Origin: Thiorhodovibrio frisius
Lineage (GTDB): Bacteria; Pseudomonadota; Gammaproteobacteria; Chromatiales; Chromatiaceae
DNA: 64,000 nt
Assembly (NCBI RefSeq): GCF_033954835.1
Contig: NZ_CP121471.1
Span: forward strand, 2,970,501 to 3,034,500
Direction: 5' to 3'
Numbering within the stretch: position 1 is the first letter of the stretch; every line of letters starts with the position of its first letter. The translations under genes were made by a program, and so were the position numbers. Below the pieces are notes generated by a model. It was not told the origin of the DNA. It saw only the letters and a list, made by a program, of their open reading frames with translations, and ran no database searches. This document shows positions 36,158 through 45,428 of the stretch, one piece after another.

Positions 36158-36575
36158 GGCGAAGTCCTCGCTTTTATACACATAACGGAGTCGCATTTAG
36201 CAACCGCCGGGCAGCAGGCGTGGCCGACGAACGTCTAGCGCAGCGTCTAATGCTTCGGTGTTCACATTCACGTCATCATAGTATAGACGATTAAACAGTG
36301 TCACCATTTTTTTCAGTCCTGCGGCCCCAAGGCTGCATGACCGGTAACGGACGTCCCTGCCTCATCACCCTACCCTGGCTCAAGCGACGGCTTTCTCCTG
36401 TGCATCCGAGTCAAGCCGAAGGTTCAGAACAATGGTCGGTGTCAGCAGGCCAAACCGTAGCAGGAAGAGAGCGCCTACCAGGAAACCGCCTATCTCCAAC
36501 ACTCGCCGCGCAATCGGGAGCGGCTCGACCGTGCCATTCAGGACATTCGGTGTGGCGTTTTCGAGCAACAAGCCT

Positions 36576-37629
36576 CCTGATTAGCAAGATTCCTCAGCAG
36601 CCCGAAGCCAGCGTTGCGGGCGTGGTCCAATCGTGACCGCTGCGACGAGCAAGCGATTTTGAATTGTGTCGAGGTCGAAGCGGCGGTTGAAGCGATAGGC
36701 TAAGGTGGAAAGATAACGTTTGCCATATTTGGCGAAATCAAAGGCGTGGTAAGCGCCGCCGAAGCTAGTTTTGAGGTTGCCCAGGACGGTGTTGACCCAA
36801 GCAAATTGCGGCAGATCCCTTGGCTTGAGGGCACCAACGACGATAGGGCTGTGCTGGCATCCAGCATCGGTCACGCCAGCAAAGCAGCCCAAGCCGTCGG
36901 AAGTTACCCGACACCCAGGGGTCAAGTCACTGGCTGCCCAGTTGGCAATGGCCTTGCGAGTGAAGCCTGGGACGGGCGCCATTTTCGCGTACTGCGGATA
37001 CCCCTCGGGTGTCAGCGAGACGGCCGCAACGAAGGGCACTTTGTTCTCCGAGCCCCGTCCAGCTGTGCCGCCGGTGAGCTCTCCGCCGAGATAGACATCA
37101 TCGACCTGGATGTCACCAACGAGGGTATAGGCGCTGTCGCGTTCGCACATCGCCTGCATGAGTTTGTGTTGCAGCAGCCAAGCGGTCGGATAGCTGACGC
37201 CGAGTAGGCGTTTCAGTGCCAAGGCCGACAGCCCGGTCTTGGCCTGGCTGATCAAATAGATCGCCAGAAACCAGAGCGTCAGCTCCAGATGCGTGCCTTG
37301 GAACAGGGTCCCGGCGATCAGCGCGGTTTGCTTGCGGCACGCCCGGCACTGAAAGGTTTTGTGTTTGCTACCTTTGAGAATGTACGCATGGGCATGCCCG
37401 CAGTCGGGACAACGAAATCCCTCAGGCCAGCGTGCCTGCTCCACGGCGTTTTCGCACTGCGCCTCGGTGCCAAATTGCGCGAGAAAATCCGGCAACGACA
37501 GGCCGGTTTGGAATTGAACGCGATTCATCGGCATGGTTTGGTCCTGAGGCAGAATGAGGTAACTCAGTGTGCGCCATTTTTCAGTTTGTCGTCGGCAATT
37601 CTGGTAGCTGAAGAAGCTTGCTAATCAGG
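36576..37629 (-). mobile_element. IS1595-family insertion sequence
   Basis: The ends form imperfect inverted repeats: CCTGATTAGCAAGATTCCTCAGC at 36576 onward against its near-complement ending at 37629. They are flanked by an 8-bp direct repeat ACAAGCCT (36568-36575 and 37630-37637), the target duplication length typical of IS1595. The 1054-bp element carries one intact transposase gene. Confidence 0.9.
36581..37534 (-). CDS. IS1595-family transposase
   Basis: A protein of 317 residues. An N-terminal zinc ribbon (FRCPDCGHAHAY and FQCRACRKQTA, residues ~40-70) is followed by TGLSALALKRLLGVSYPTAW (helix-turn-helix-like) and the ISXO2-like catalytic domain, with IQVDDVYLGGE and VTSDGLGCFAGV as acidic-residue segments and a C-terminal YRFNRRFDL block. 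This is the standard IS1595 layout. The stop codon lies within the left inverted repeat. The gene is intact, so the element may still move. Confidence 0.93.
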   Translation of the reverse strand: MPMNRVQFQTGLSLPDFLAQFGTEAQCENAVEQARWPEGFRCPDCGHAHAYILKGSKHKTFQCRACRKQTALIAGTLFQGTHLELTLWFLAIYLISQAKTGLSALALKRLLGVSYPTAWLLQHKLMQAMCERDSAYTLVGDIQVDDVYLGGELTGGTAGRGSENKVPFVAAVSLTPEGYPQYAKMAPVPGFTRKAIANWAASDLTPGCRVTSDGLGCFAGVTDAGCQHSPIVVGALKPRDLPQFAWVNTVLGNLKTSFGGAYHAFDFAKYGKRYLSTLAYRFNRRFDLDTIQNRLLVAAVTIGPRPQRWLRAAEESC

Positions 37630-37769
37630 ACAAGCCTTGCTCGATGATTGCTAAGCGACCCTGGCACCCAGTGTTAACGACGGGAACGCGGATGGCCATC
37701 GATCAAGTGGGCGCATGCCGGGGCATCCGATTCTCACAGCATCGACCAGCAGCAAAGAACCACGCTGCT

Positions 37770-37868
37770 GACAATGTGCCGGAAACGCGCGGACGCACCT
37801 TTAAGGAGATTGAGGCCAATCTAGTCGCAGGCAGAGCTTTGCTCCGCCTTGGCGAAGTCGTCGATTGA
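37770..37868 (+). pseudogene. C-terminal fragment of an MFS sugar transporter
   Basis: The frame encodes NVPETRGRTFKEIEANLVAG and ends LLRLGEVVD before the stop at 37868. This matches the last ~30 residues of the transporter at 23829-25187 (VPETRGRSLEEIEANLVAG...RLGEVFD). Upstream homology is absent. The 3' flank also matches that of the intact transporter up to the cupin gene end, so it is a remnant of a duplicated transporter-cupin junction. Confidence 0.75.
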
Positions 37869-37940
37869 CCGGGCTTTTGCTTCTACACCAACAGGGCGAA
37901 TTACGACTACAAATTGACTTTATGATTTATATAAACACGA

Positions 37941-38321
37941 CTAGCGATAGAACACAGCCAACCAAATAGTGACTTGTTCCGGGTGCGTCCAGGACACTCG
38001 GTGCCGGCAGTGCGCAGGAATGGTGATGTAGTCGCCGGGTTGTAGTTGCACATCATCGCCATTAGCGAATTGCAGCCGACCTGCCCCTTGTAACACCATC
38101 ACCCATTCATGCTCATCCTGATCGTACCAGCCTGATTCCGGGGATACATGGCCGCGCGAGAGGATGCGCTCGATGCGAACATTTTCGGTGCGAGCCAAAT
38201 CCTGGACGACTTCATCCCGCAAAACACTGGAAATATCGTCAAGCGCTGATCGCACGTCAGTGTGGGGGACGTTTTCGGGTGTTGTCATCCTGTCGCGTAT
38301 TGCGGTTTTTTCCAGCATCAA
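37941..38321 (-). CDS. Cupin-domain protein
   Basis: Up to 126 residues. ATG 38321 overlaps the tsaC stop (ATGA); a second start at 38288 is possible. The single cupin barrel is clear: GWYDQDEHEWVMVLQGAGRLQF (motif 1, with His and Glu metal ligands, one family His altered) and QPGDYITIPAHCRHRVSW (motif 2). Such small cupins bind a metal and may be isomerases, dioxygenases or sensors; no specific function can be given. It follows tsaC in the same direction. A fragment of a related gene lies at 25262-25356. Confidence 0.8.
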   Translation of the reverse strand: MMLEKTAIRDRMTTPENVPHTDVRSALDDISSVLRDEVVQDLARTENVRIERILSRGHVSPESGWYDQDEHEWVMVLQGAGRLQFANGDDVQLQPGDYITIPAHCRHRVSWTHPEQVTIWLAVFYR

Positions 38322-38869
38322 GCGCGCAATACCCGCCCGGAGCGCCCGTCGCGAATGCAGGATGGGCGGTGCTCCCCGCCGCAGTCTCCGACCAGGACGT
38401 CGTCCGGCAGACCGCCGAGGCGGCGCCTGAGTTGCCGGGCATGGCGCGCCGGGGGGCGAGAAGCCAGATTGGCACTGGTCGAGACCAGGGCGCCACCGAA
38501 AGCGCGACAGAGCGCAGCGGCCAGGGGATGCGCAGTAACGCGCACTGCCAGGGTGTCGAAACGCCCGCTAAGCAGCCGGGAGGTCTCCGGGCGCACTGGC
38601 AGCAGCCAGGTGTTGGGCCCCGGCCAGGTGGCGAGAATCTCGGCCATGCGCTCGGGTGCAAGATCCTGCACATAGGCATGCAGGCCAGCAAAGTCTGCGG
38701 CGATTAGAATGAGTCCCTTATCCGGCGCGCGGTGCTTGAGGTGCAGCAGACGCTCAATGGCTGGTTCGTTGCGGGGGTCGCAGCCCAGGCCATAGACGGC
38801 TTCGGTCGGATAGGCGACTACTCCGCCGGAGCGCAGGCAGTCGCGGGCCAGTCGCAAGCGATGGGTCAT
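38318..38869 (-). CDS. tsaC: Threonylcarbamoyl-AMP synthase (TsaC/Sua5/YrdC family)
   Basis: A protein of 183 residues, the short TsaC type. It makes threonylcarbamoyl-AMP from threonine, bicarbonate and ATP for the t6A37 modification of ANN-decoding tRNAs. The YrdC fold is shown by GGVVAYPTEAVYGLGCDP, LKHRAPDKGLILIAAD, VRVTAHPLAAALCRAFGGALVSTSAN and the GRSGRVLRA end. topA lies upstream on the same strand, a common gammaproteobacterial arrangement. Confidence 0.92.
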   Translation of the reverse strand: MTHRLRLARDCLRSGGVVAYPTEAVYGLGCDPRNEPAIERLLHLKHRAPDKGLILIAADFAGLHAYVQDLAPERMAEILATWPGPNTWLLPVRPETSRLLSGRFDTLAVRVTAHPLAAALCRAFGGALVSTSANLASRPPARHARQLRRRLGGLPDDVLVGDCGGEHRPSCIRDGRSGRVLRA

Positions 38870-38911
38870 CGTTCGATCCTGCCAGCCAATCCTAACGGCC
38901 CAGTCCTGCCG

Positions 38912-41302
38912 TCAAACCTCGGCTGCGGCGGCTTCTTGCTCTTTGGACTTTGGCTGTCCACCAGGTGCATCGCCCTGACCTTCGAGCAAGGACTCATCCG
39001 CCGCCGCCACATAGCCACATTCCTTTTGCGGGCAAGCAAACTGCGCGCCCTTGGACTTGGTGACCTTGAGCGTCAGCACCGGCCAGCTGCATTGCGGGCA
39101 GGGCTGGGCCAGGGGCTCGTTCCAGACCGCGTAGTCGCATTTTGGATAGGTGGAGCAGGAGTAGAACACCTTGCCGCGACGCGAGCGTTTCTTCTGCAAG
39201 CTGCCCTTGTTGCACTTGGGGCAGGCGACCCCCGTATCCTCGGGCTTCTCCAGCGGCTCGATATGGCGGCACTTGGGGTAGCCGCTGCAGCCGATGAACT
39301 TGCCGTAACGCCCGCGCTTGATTTCCAAGGGCGAACCACAGTCGGGGCAGGTGCGCCCCTCGACGATCTCCGGCTCCTTGGCCGCCGCGTCGCCGTCCTG
39401 GTGCAGATCGCGGGTGTAGCTGCACTCCGGGTAGTTAGTACAGCCAATAAAGAGCCCGTTGCGGCCGAGGCGCTTGGACAACTGCCCACCGCACTCGGGG
39501 CATTTCTCGTCGATGGCCTCCTGAGTCACCTCACTGCGCTGGACGTTTTCCTGGGTGTAATCCACCCGCTCCTTAAACGCCTTCCAGAACTGCTCAAGCA
39601 CGGGAATCCAGTCGCCCTCCCCGCGCGAGACGGCGTCGAGGGAGTCCTCGAGTCGGGCGGTGAAGTCGTAATCCACATAGGAGGTGAAATGCGCGGTGAG
39701 GAACTTATTCACCACCCGCCCGACATCGCTCGGCATGAAGCGCTTGTTATCGAGCGTCACATACTCGCGATCCTGCAGAGTGGAGATGATGGAAGCGTAG
39801 GTCGACGGCCGCCCGATGCCGAATTCCTCCAGCGCCTTGACCAAGGATGCCTCCGAGTAGCGCGGCGGCGGCTCGGTGAAGTGCTGCTCGGGGCGGATGG
39901 CGAGCAGATCGACCAGTTCGCCTTCCTCGAGCGCCGGCAACATGCGTTCCTCGTCATCCTCGGCCTGCTTGCTGTCATCACGGCCTTCGAGATAGACGCG
40001 CATGAAGCCGGGCTCGGCGACGGTCGAGCCGGTGGCACGGAAGCGAATCCCCTCGGGCGCGTCGGGCCCGCCGGCGCTCAGCACGATAGCCACCTGATTG
40101 ATCAGCGCATGGGCCATCTGGCAGGCCAGAGTGCGCTTCCAGACCAGCTCATAGAGACGAAACTGCTCGGAGCTCAGATGCGCGCGCACCGCCTTGGGCT
40201 CACGGAAAATCGAGGTTGGTCGTACCGCCTCGTGCGCCTCCTGGGCGTTCTTGGATTTGGTCTTGAACAGCCGCACCTTGTCGGGCAGATGCCGGGAGTC
40301 GTAGCGCTCGGTGACATAGGCCCGGATTTCATCCAGCGCCTCTTGCGCCAGATTGACCGAATCGGTGCGCATGTAGGTGATCAGACCCACGGCCTCGCCG
40401 CCCAGATCGACGCCCTCATACAACTGCTGCGCGACGCGCATGGTGCGCTGCGCGGTGAAGCCGAGCTTGCGCGCGGCCTCCTGCTGCAAGGTTGAGGTAA
40501 TAAAGGGCGGCGCCGGGTTGCGCTTGCGCTGCTTGCGCTCGACCTGATCGACATGCAGCTTGCCTTGGGCCGCATCGGCGATGCGCTTTTCGGCATCCGC
40601 CGCCTGCTCGCCATTGACGATACTGAACTGCTCGACCTTCTCCCCGCCCAACTCCACCAGCTTGGCGCTGAAGGGTTTGTGCTCCTTGGCCGCATCGGGT
40701 TTGGCCACATCGGCATCGACGCTCCAATACTCGCGGCTGACGAAGGCCTCAATCTCGTTCTCGCGCTCGCAGATGAGGCGCAGCGCCGGGCTCTGCACCC
40801 GCCCGGCGGACAGCCCACGGCGGATTTTCTTCCATAGCAAGGGCGAGAGATTAAAGCCGACCAGATAATCCAGCGCGCGCCGCGCCTGCTGGGCATTGAC
40901 CAGATCGACCGACAGCTCGCGCGGGTTGGCCACCGCATCCTGCACCGCGTTCTTGGTAATCTCGTTGAAGACCACCCGGTAAACCGGGCGCTTGCCAATC
41001 TGGCGGCGCTTTTTCAGCAGCTCATACAGATGCCAGGAAATCGCCTCGCCTTCGCGATCCGGGTCAGTCGCGAGATAGAGCGCATCGGCATTCTTGAGCT
41101 TTTTGGCGATGGCCTGGACGTGCTTCTCGTTGCGCTCGATGACCTGGTACTTCATCTCAAAGCCATGCTCGGTATCGACCGCGCCCTCCTTGGGCACCAG
41201 GTCGCGCACATGGCCGTAGGAGGCCAGGACCTCAAATTCCTTGCCGAGATATTTCTCGATCGTCTTGGCTTTGGCGGGGGATTCGACGATGACCAGATTC
41301 AT
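38912..41302 (-). CDS. topA: DNA topoisomerase I
   Basis: ATG 41302 begins the canonical MNLVIVESPAKAKTIEKYLG; an in-frame ATG at 41332 would add ten unconserved residues. 796 residues. The TOPRIM domain includes LYLATDPDREGEAISWHL, and the active-site Tyr is at about residue 310 in GLITYMRTDSV. The C-terminus carries four Cys-rich repeats (CPECGGQL, CPDCGSPL, CPKCNKGS, CPQCSWPV) of zinc-ribbon type and a Gln/Glu/Ala-rich tail. The enzyme relaxes negative supercoils. It is separated from smg by ~300 bp in which no gene was found. Confidence 0.96.
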   Translation of the reverse strand: MNLVIVESPAKAKTIEKYLGKEFEVLASYGHVRDLVPKEGAVDTEHGFEMKYQVIERNEKHVQAIAKKLKNADALYLATDPDREGEAISWHLYELLKKRRQIGKRPVYRVVFNEITKNAVQDAVANPRELSVDLVNAQQARRALDYLVGFNLSPLLWKKIRRGLSAGRVQSPALRLICERENEIEAFVSREYWSVDADVAKPDAAKEHKPFSAKLVELGGEKVEQFSIVNGEQAADAEKRIADAAQGKLHVDQVERKQRKRNPAPPFITSTLQQEAARKLGFTAQRTMRVAQQLYEGVDLGGEAVGLITYMRTDSVNLAQEALDEIRAYVTERYDSRHLPDKVRLFKTKSKNAQEAHEAVRPTSIFREPKAVRAHLSSEQFRLYELVWKRTLACQMAHALINQVAIVLSAGGPDAPEGIRFRATGSTVAEPGFMRVYLEGRDDSKQAEDDEERMLPALEEGELVDLLAIRPEQHFTEPPPRYSEASLVKALEEFGIGRPSTYASIISTLQDREYVTLDNKRFMPSDVGRVVNKFLTAHFTSYVDYDFTARLEDSLDAVSRGEGDWIPVLEQFWKAFKERVDYTQENVQRSEVTQEAIDEKCPECGGQLSKRLGRNGLFIGCTNYPECSYTRDLHQDGDAAAKEPEIVEGRTCPDCGSPLEIKRGRYGKFIGCSGYPKCRHIEPLEKPEDTGVACPKCNKGSLQKKRSRRGKVFYSCSTYPKCDYAVWNEPLAQPCPQCSWPVLTLKVTKSKGAQFACPQKECGYVAAADESLLEGQGDAPGGQPKSKEQEAAAAEV

Positions 41303-41600
41303 GAAATCTTCCGTGGGGCTCAACTGGAGCATATACCGAAACCCTTTGAGATTTCGGCTCGTTCTGGGTCGCCCGACCCAAAACCGAAAACCAGTTTGCG
41401 ATTGGTATAAGAGATCGCCGCCGAGGCGGCACTGTCCTTATCAGGAAAGACGATGCCGGCGCTTACGTCAAGGGAGGGAGCGAGATTTTCCACTTTCGTT
41501 CGCGGGCGCGTCAGCCGAAGCGCTGCGGTAGCGGGCGATCTGTCAGACCGAGGCCATGGCGGTAATCAGGTGACGCGGTTTAGAGCAAAAGCGCGGGCTG

Positions 41601-42083
41601 TCAGTGCAGATAAGCCGGGGCCTCATCGTAGACCATGTCTTCCATCCGAAAGAAAGCCTGTTCCTGGCCTGGACGGTTCATGAGCACCAGCAGGACGATC
41701 CACTTCAGCTCCTCGACCGAGACCACGGCCTGGCGGATAGCCAGGGCGCGGTCGATGACCAGCTCGCGGCTGACTGGATCGAGAATGCCGCTTTGTTCGA
41801 GGAACATCAGCAGGCTGCAACCATCAACATCGAGTTTTCGTTGCTCGGGGTCGGAGTAGACGCGCATGGAGCCACCGCCGGCGGACAGGCTCTCACCCGT
41901 GCCGGTGCTCATGCGGCTGGCAAGCTCATCAAGCCAGTGCAGGGCTTGGGAGATTTCCATGGTGCCGAAGCCGGCCTGACTGAGCTCCTGCTCAAGCTCG
42001 TGCTGATCGACAGGGGAATTCTCCTCGTCGGCCATGTAATTCTCGAACAGGTAAATCAGGACATCGACCATGGTTTCTGACAT
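41601..42083 (-). CDS. smg: Smg family protein (DUF494)
   Basis: A protein of 160 residues that matches Smg throughout: MVDVLIYLFENYM at the start, ELEQELSQAGFG, LHWLDELA, SMRVYSDPEQRKLD, CSLLMFLEQSGILDP and LKWIVLLVLMNRPGQE. Its function is not established. smg lies between dprA and topA in many gammaproteobacteria, as here. Confidence 0.92.
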   Translation of the reverse strand: MSETMVDVLIYLFENYMADEENSPVDQHELEQELSQAGFGTMEISQALHWLDELASRMSTGTGESLSAGGGSMRVYSDPEQRKLDVDGCSLLMFLEQSGILDPVSRELVIDRALAIRQAVVSVEELKWIVLLVLMNRPGQEQAFFRMEDMVYDEAPAYLH

Positions 42084-42265
42084 GCGATCACCTCAAATTT
42101 GGGCTAGGGCGGCATTCTACCGGCAAGGCCGGCGCACGGCGACAGGAAAAAATCTCGATCTTCTTCATCGAACATCAAGCATCGAGCATTCAGCCGAATC
42201 TGACGCTCATGGGCCCGGCCACCCCGGAGAATTGATCCATGAGATTACGGTCAACGTCAGGCATC

Positions 42266-43417
42266 TCAGCTCCGGCTGTAACGTCCACCAGGATGGGCAT
42301 TGACCAACCCCTGGAGCTCGAGCAGCAGCAGGGTGGAGGCCACCTCCCGCGCCGGCATCTGGCTGCGCTGGATAAGCTCATCCGGCGTGATGGGATCGTA
42401 CCCAAGCAGATCCAGCAGCTTGTGCTGATCGGCATCAAGACCATCCGTAAGCCCTGCTTGGTCAGTCACCTCCAGCCCTGTCGCAGCGCCGGCTGGAGAC
42501 CTGGACAATTCTGTCAGCGGCTTGAGCTGCGCCTGTAATTCCTCCAGCAGTTGATCGATGCTGTCGATCAGCTTGGCGCCATCGCGAATGAGTGCGTGAC
42601 AGCCGCGCGCCAGCGGATTGTGAATAGAGCCAGGAATCGCAAAGACCTCACGTCCTTGCTCGACCGCATAGCGCGCTGTAATCAGAGAGCCGCTGCGGGG
42701 CGCGGCCTCGGTGACCAAAACGCCCAGACTCAAACCGCTGATGATGCGATTGCGCCTGGGAAAATGGCTACTGTGCGGCCCCACACCGGGAGGAAACTCG
42801 GTCACTAGGGCACCGGCTTTTAGAATGTGGCGGGCCAACTCGCGGTTGCACTGGGGATAAATCCGATCCGGCCCGGTCCCGAGCACGGCGATAGTGCACC
42901 CGCTGGTCAATGCTCCCTGATGCGCGGCGCTGTCGATACCCATGGCCAGCCCGCTGGTAATCACCAGACCCAGCCCGGCCAGGGCGGCTGCAAACTCGCG
43001 CGTGGTCTCGGCGCCACTGGCCGTTGGATTGCGACTGCCAACCACACCAAGCTGGGGCTCGCACAGCAGCGCCGGGTCACCAAGGCCAAACAACAGCGGC
43101 GGCGCACTGGCGATCTCGGCCAGCCTGGGCGGATAAGCCGGGTTAGATCGCGCCAACAGCCAGGCGCTTTCGTGCTCGGCCCAATGCAGCGTCTGGTCGA
43201 CGCCGTGCCAGTGCGGGCGCGCAAGCTCGGCCTGGCTATCCGCCGGCAGGCGCAACTCGCTCCACAGTCGCTCGCCCGCCGCCAGCGCCGCCTGGGCGCT
43301 GCCACAGCGCGACAGAAGCTGATCAATGCGCCGTGGGCCAAGGCCCCGGGTCTGCACCAGCGCGATCAGGGCGCGCAGTTCGTCCGTCACAGGTTCCGCG
43401 ATGACGGGCGCTATCAT
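42266..43417 (-). CDS. dprA: DNA-processing protein DprA
   Basis: A protein of 383 residues that binds incoming single-stranded DNA and loads RecA during natural transformation. The Rossmann-like DprA core is present: LGVVGSRNPTASGAE, VITSGLAMGIDSAAHQGAL, TIAVLGTGPDRIYPQCNREL, FPPGVGPHSSHFPRRNRIISGLS and ITARYAVEQGREVFAIPGSI. An N-terminal helical domain and a C-terminal winged-helix-like segment (LIQRSQMPAREVASTLLLLEL) complete it. It lies between the LysM-protein gene and smg. Confidence 0.94.
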   Translation of the reverse strand: MIAPVIAEPVTDELRALIALVQTRGLGPRRIDQLLSRCGSAQAALAAGERLWSELRLPADSQAELARPHWHGVDQTLHWAEHESAWLLARSNPAYPPRLAEIASAPPLLFGLGDPALLCEPQLGVVGSRNPTASGAETTREFAAALAGLGLVITSGLAMGIDSAAHQGALTSGCTIAVLGTGPDRIYPQCNRELARHILKAGALVTEFPPGVGPHSSHFPRRNRIISGLSLGVLVTEAAPRSGSLITARYAVEQGREVFAIPGSIHNPLARGCHALIRDGAKLIDSIDQLLEELQAQLKPLTELSRSPAGAATGLEVTDQAGLTDGLDADQHKLLDLLGYDPITPDELIQRSQMPAREVASTLLLLELQGLVNAHPGGRYSRS

Positions 43418-43450
43418 GTGAAACGAGCCCCCATCAGCCGGGCATCCGGT

Positions 43451-44677
43451 CTATTGCGGCGGCGCCGAGACAGGATTGCCGACATGGAGCGCCGCCCTGG
43501 CACTCATGATGAGCGCGAAACTGACCCGGGGAAAGCTTCTGAAGACCATGGCCGTGCCCGCCGGCCAGAAGGGAACCACATAGTCATCGGTCTTCTTGCG
43601 CGCTTCCACATGCAAGGGCAGGGGCGCGTTGTCGCTGAGTTGATTGCGTCGCCAGCCGGTCACCTCCCAGTCGCCGTACCAAAAGTCGGCATCCAGCGGA
43701 CTCTCGTTGCGCCAGTTCCATTCGTCTTTGCGCGCCTTGACCTTGTCCTGTTTGACATCGCCCCCGCGGTAAACGCCGAACACGTCTCCAACCTGAACAT
43801 CGTTGTCGGTGCCACGATCAATCACCACCACGTCATACTGTCCGATCTGCGACACGCCATTGAGCACCGCGATGACATGCCCGCTGCTCGCATCGGTAAC
43901 CGGGCGCGGCAGGAAGGCGCGGATGGCCTTCTCGTCCTCGGCCGGACGCAACCGATCCCCAGGCATCGACTGCTGGGTCATCCGAGTGATTGTCAGCGTT
44001 GCCGGATCGCCGCTCTGCACCAGTTCGGCGCTACCTACATAAGCGGCCTCGAAGCCCAGGGGCTCGCCGGTTTCGTAATCGAGGAACTCCTTGCCCGGTC
44101 GCAGAATCTCCCAGCGGGTGCCGGGCTCGGCAAAAATACTGCGCACAAAGATGGTATCTCCAACTCCGGCCACGGCGCGGTCATCCGGAAATCCGACGAC
44201 ATAGGGCGCGGCGTCGATTTGCTTTTCATTTGCTACCACCGGGCGCGACAGGAAAGGGCCGATTGCACTGACTGGGATGGTCGGAATGGCAGCATCGAGT
44301 TGCTCGGAGCGCACCCGCGGCTCGAGACGGACCACGCGCATTCCGCCCTCCACCCGCACCCGAGGCTGACCCCCGTGGTAAGTGACCGTCAGCACATCCC
44401 CTGGGTAAATCAAATTGGGATTGGCAACGCCCGGGTTTTCCTGCCAAATATCACGCCAGCGCCAGGGCGCGTCGAGATAGCGCGAGGCAATGCTCCAAAG
44501 CGTATCGCCCACTTTGACGGTATAACGCTCGGGATGATCCGGGCGCAGTTCGACCGCGCCGGCGGTTGCTGTGATTGACAAGCCAGCGACCAGCAGCACT
44601 GCTGCCGTCGCGCCCAGCATTGAAGGACGGACCCAAGTCAGCCCGCGATGAACCAATGGCCGAATTTCTCGCAACAT
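43451..44677 (-). CDS. LysM-domain envelope protein
   Basis: ATG 44677 is chosen because it is preceded by AGGAGGCGTC; the longer frame (44749) lacks a ribosome site. About 408 residues: an export signal (SMLGATAAVLLVAGLSITATAGA), a LysM domain (ERYTVKVGDTLWSIASRYL to NLIYPGDVLTV, residues ~45-95) that binds peptidoglycan, and a long uncharacterised C-terminal region. Proteins of this type sit upstream of dprA in many gammaproteobacteria. A role in cell-wall maintenance is inferred from the LysM domain. Confidence 0.88.
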   Translation of the reverse strand: MLREIRPLVHRGLTWVRPSMLGATAAVLLVAGLSITATAGAVELRPDHPERYTVKVGDTLWSIASRYLDAPWRWRDIWQENPGVANPNLIYPGDVLTVTYHGGQPRVRVEGGMRVVRLEPRVRSEQLDAAIPTIPVSAIGPFLSRPVVANEKQIDAAPYVVGFPDDRAVAGVGDTIFVRSIFAEPGTRWEILRPGKEFLDYETGEPLGFEAAYVGSAELVQSGDPATLTITRMTQQSMPGDRLRPAEDEKAIRAFLPRPVTDASSGHVIAVLNGVSQIGQYDVVVIDRGTDNDVQVGDVFGVYRGGDVKQDKVKARKDEWNWRNESPLDADFWYGDWEVTGWRRNQLSDNAPLPLHVEARKKTDDYVVPFWPAGTAMVFRSFPRVSFALIMSARAALHVGNPVSAPPQ

Positions 44678-44756
44678 GACGCCTCCTGACGCTGTTATAT
44701 CGTCCGATCCGGATCGCGGCCGGAATCTGACTCGATGCCTCGCCTGCATACTTTAA

Positions 44757-44777
44757 TCATGGTGTATCATGGTGATA
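44757..44777. promoter_or_regulatory. Direct repeat in the divergent LysM/def control region
   Basis: ATCATGGTGT and ATCATGGTGA occur back to back in the ~150-bp region between the LysM-protein gene and def, ~55 bp before the def start. The surrounding bases are A+T-rich and probably contain both promoters. The repeat could be an operator; no regulator is known. Confidence 0.35.
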
Positions 44778-44830
44778 TTAGTCATTAAGCGCCAATCTTA
44801 CCAGCTATCTGAAGAAAAGAGTTCAACTCT

Positions 44831-45379
44831 ATGGCGAAACTCGAAATCCTAACCTTTCCAAATGCCCGGCTGAGAAACCACGCTGAACCGGTCGCGCAGG
44901 TCGATGCGAACATCCAGCGCATCGTCGACGACATGCTTGAAACAATGTACGCAGCCCCTGGCATCGGGCTTGCCGCCATTCAGGTCGGCATCGCCAAGCG
45001 CATAGTCGTGATCGATATTTCGGAAAATCATAACCAGCCGGTGGTGCTGATCAACCCGGAGATTCTCGCCCTCGAGGGTGAGGAGGAAATGGACGAAGGC
45101 TGCCTGTCAGTCCCCGGCTACTACGAAACCGTGCGACGCGCCGAGCGCGTGCGGGCGCGCGCGCTCAACCGCAAGGGCAAGTCATTCGAGCTGGAAACCG
45201 GCGGGCTACTCGCCGTCTGCATTCAGCACGAGATCGACCACCTTGAGGGCAAGCTGTTCGTCGATTATCTCTCGAGCCTGAAGCGCCAGCGCATCCGCCG
45301 CAAACTCGAGAAGGACCAGCGCGCGCCGCGCCAGGCCCCACCGCGACGTGCCGCCGCCCGCCAGCAGGCGGCCATCTGA
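44831..45379 (+). CDS. def: Peptide deformylase
   Basis: A protein of 182 residues that removes the formyl group from nascent proteins. All three metal/active-site motifs are intact: [10 protein letters not shown] (44-53), EGCLSVPG with the metal Cys at 91, and HEIDH with two metal His at 133-137. The last ~15 residues are an Arg/Ala/Pro-rich tail beyond the usual length. The 3' end is 49 bp before fmt, matching the def-fmt-rsmB operon. Confidence 0.97.
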   Translation: MAKLEILTFPNARLRNHAEPVAQVDANIQRIVDDMLETMYAAPGIGLAAIQVGIAKRIVVIDISENHNQPVVLINPEILALEGEEEMDEGCLSVPGYYETVRRAERVRARALNRKGKSFELETGGLLAVCIQHEIDHLEGKLFVDYLSSLKRQRIRRKLEKDQRAPRQAPPRRAAARQQAAI

Positions 45380-45428
45380 GCCATTTGTGATTCATGGGCG
45401 CCGCTGGCGCCCAACGCCTGTAGACCCC

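Larger units (their letters stand above)
36380..37699 (-). pseudogene. Small putative membrane-protein ORF interrupted by the IS1595-family element
   Basis: If the insertion sequence (36576-37629) and one 8-bp target duplicate are removed, a continuous 85-codon frame appears. It runs from ATG 37699 through LAIIEQGLLLENATPNVLNG to the stop at 36380, with a hydrophobic segment (VLEIGGFLVGALFLLRFGLL). The join is exactly in frame. No ribosome site is evident and no family is recognised, so the frame may be fortuitous. Confidence 0.33.

Noticed and set aside
38732-40495. A 587-codon plus-strand frame opposite topA
   Set aside because: It is antisense to clearly conserved topA codons; its length reflects G+C-rich third positions.
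42827-44578. A 583-codon plus-strand frame spanning dprA and the LysM gene
   Set aside because: It crosses two conserved minus-strand genes and shows no domain or ribosome site.
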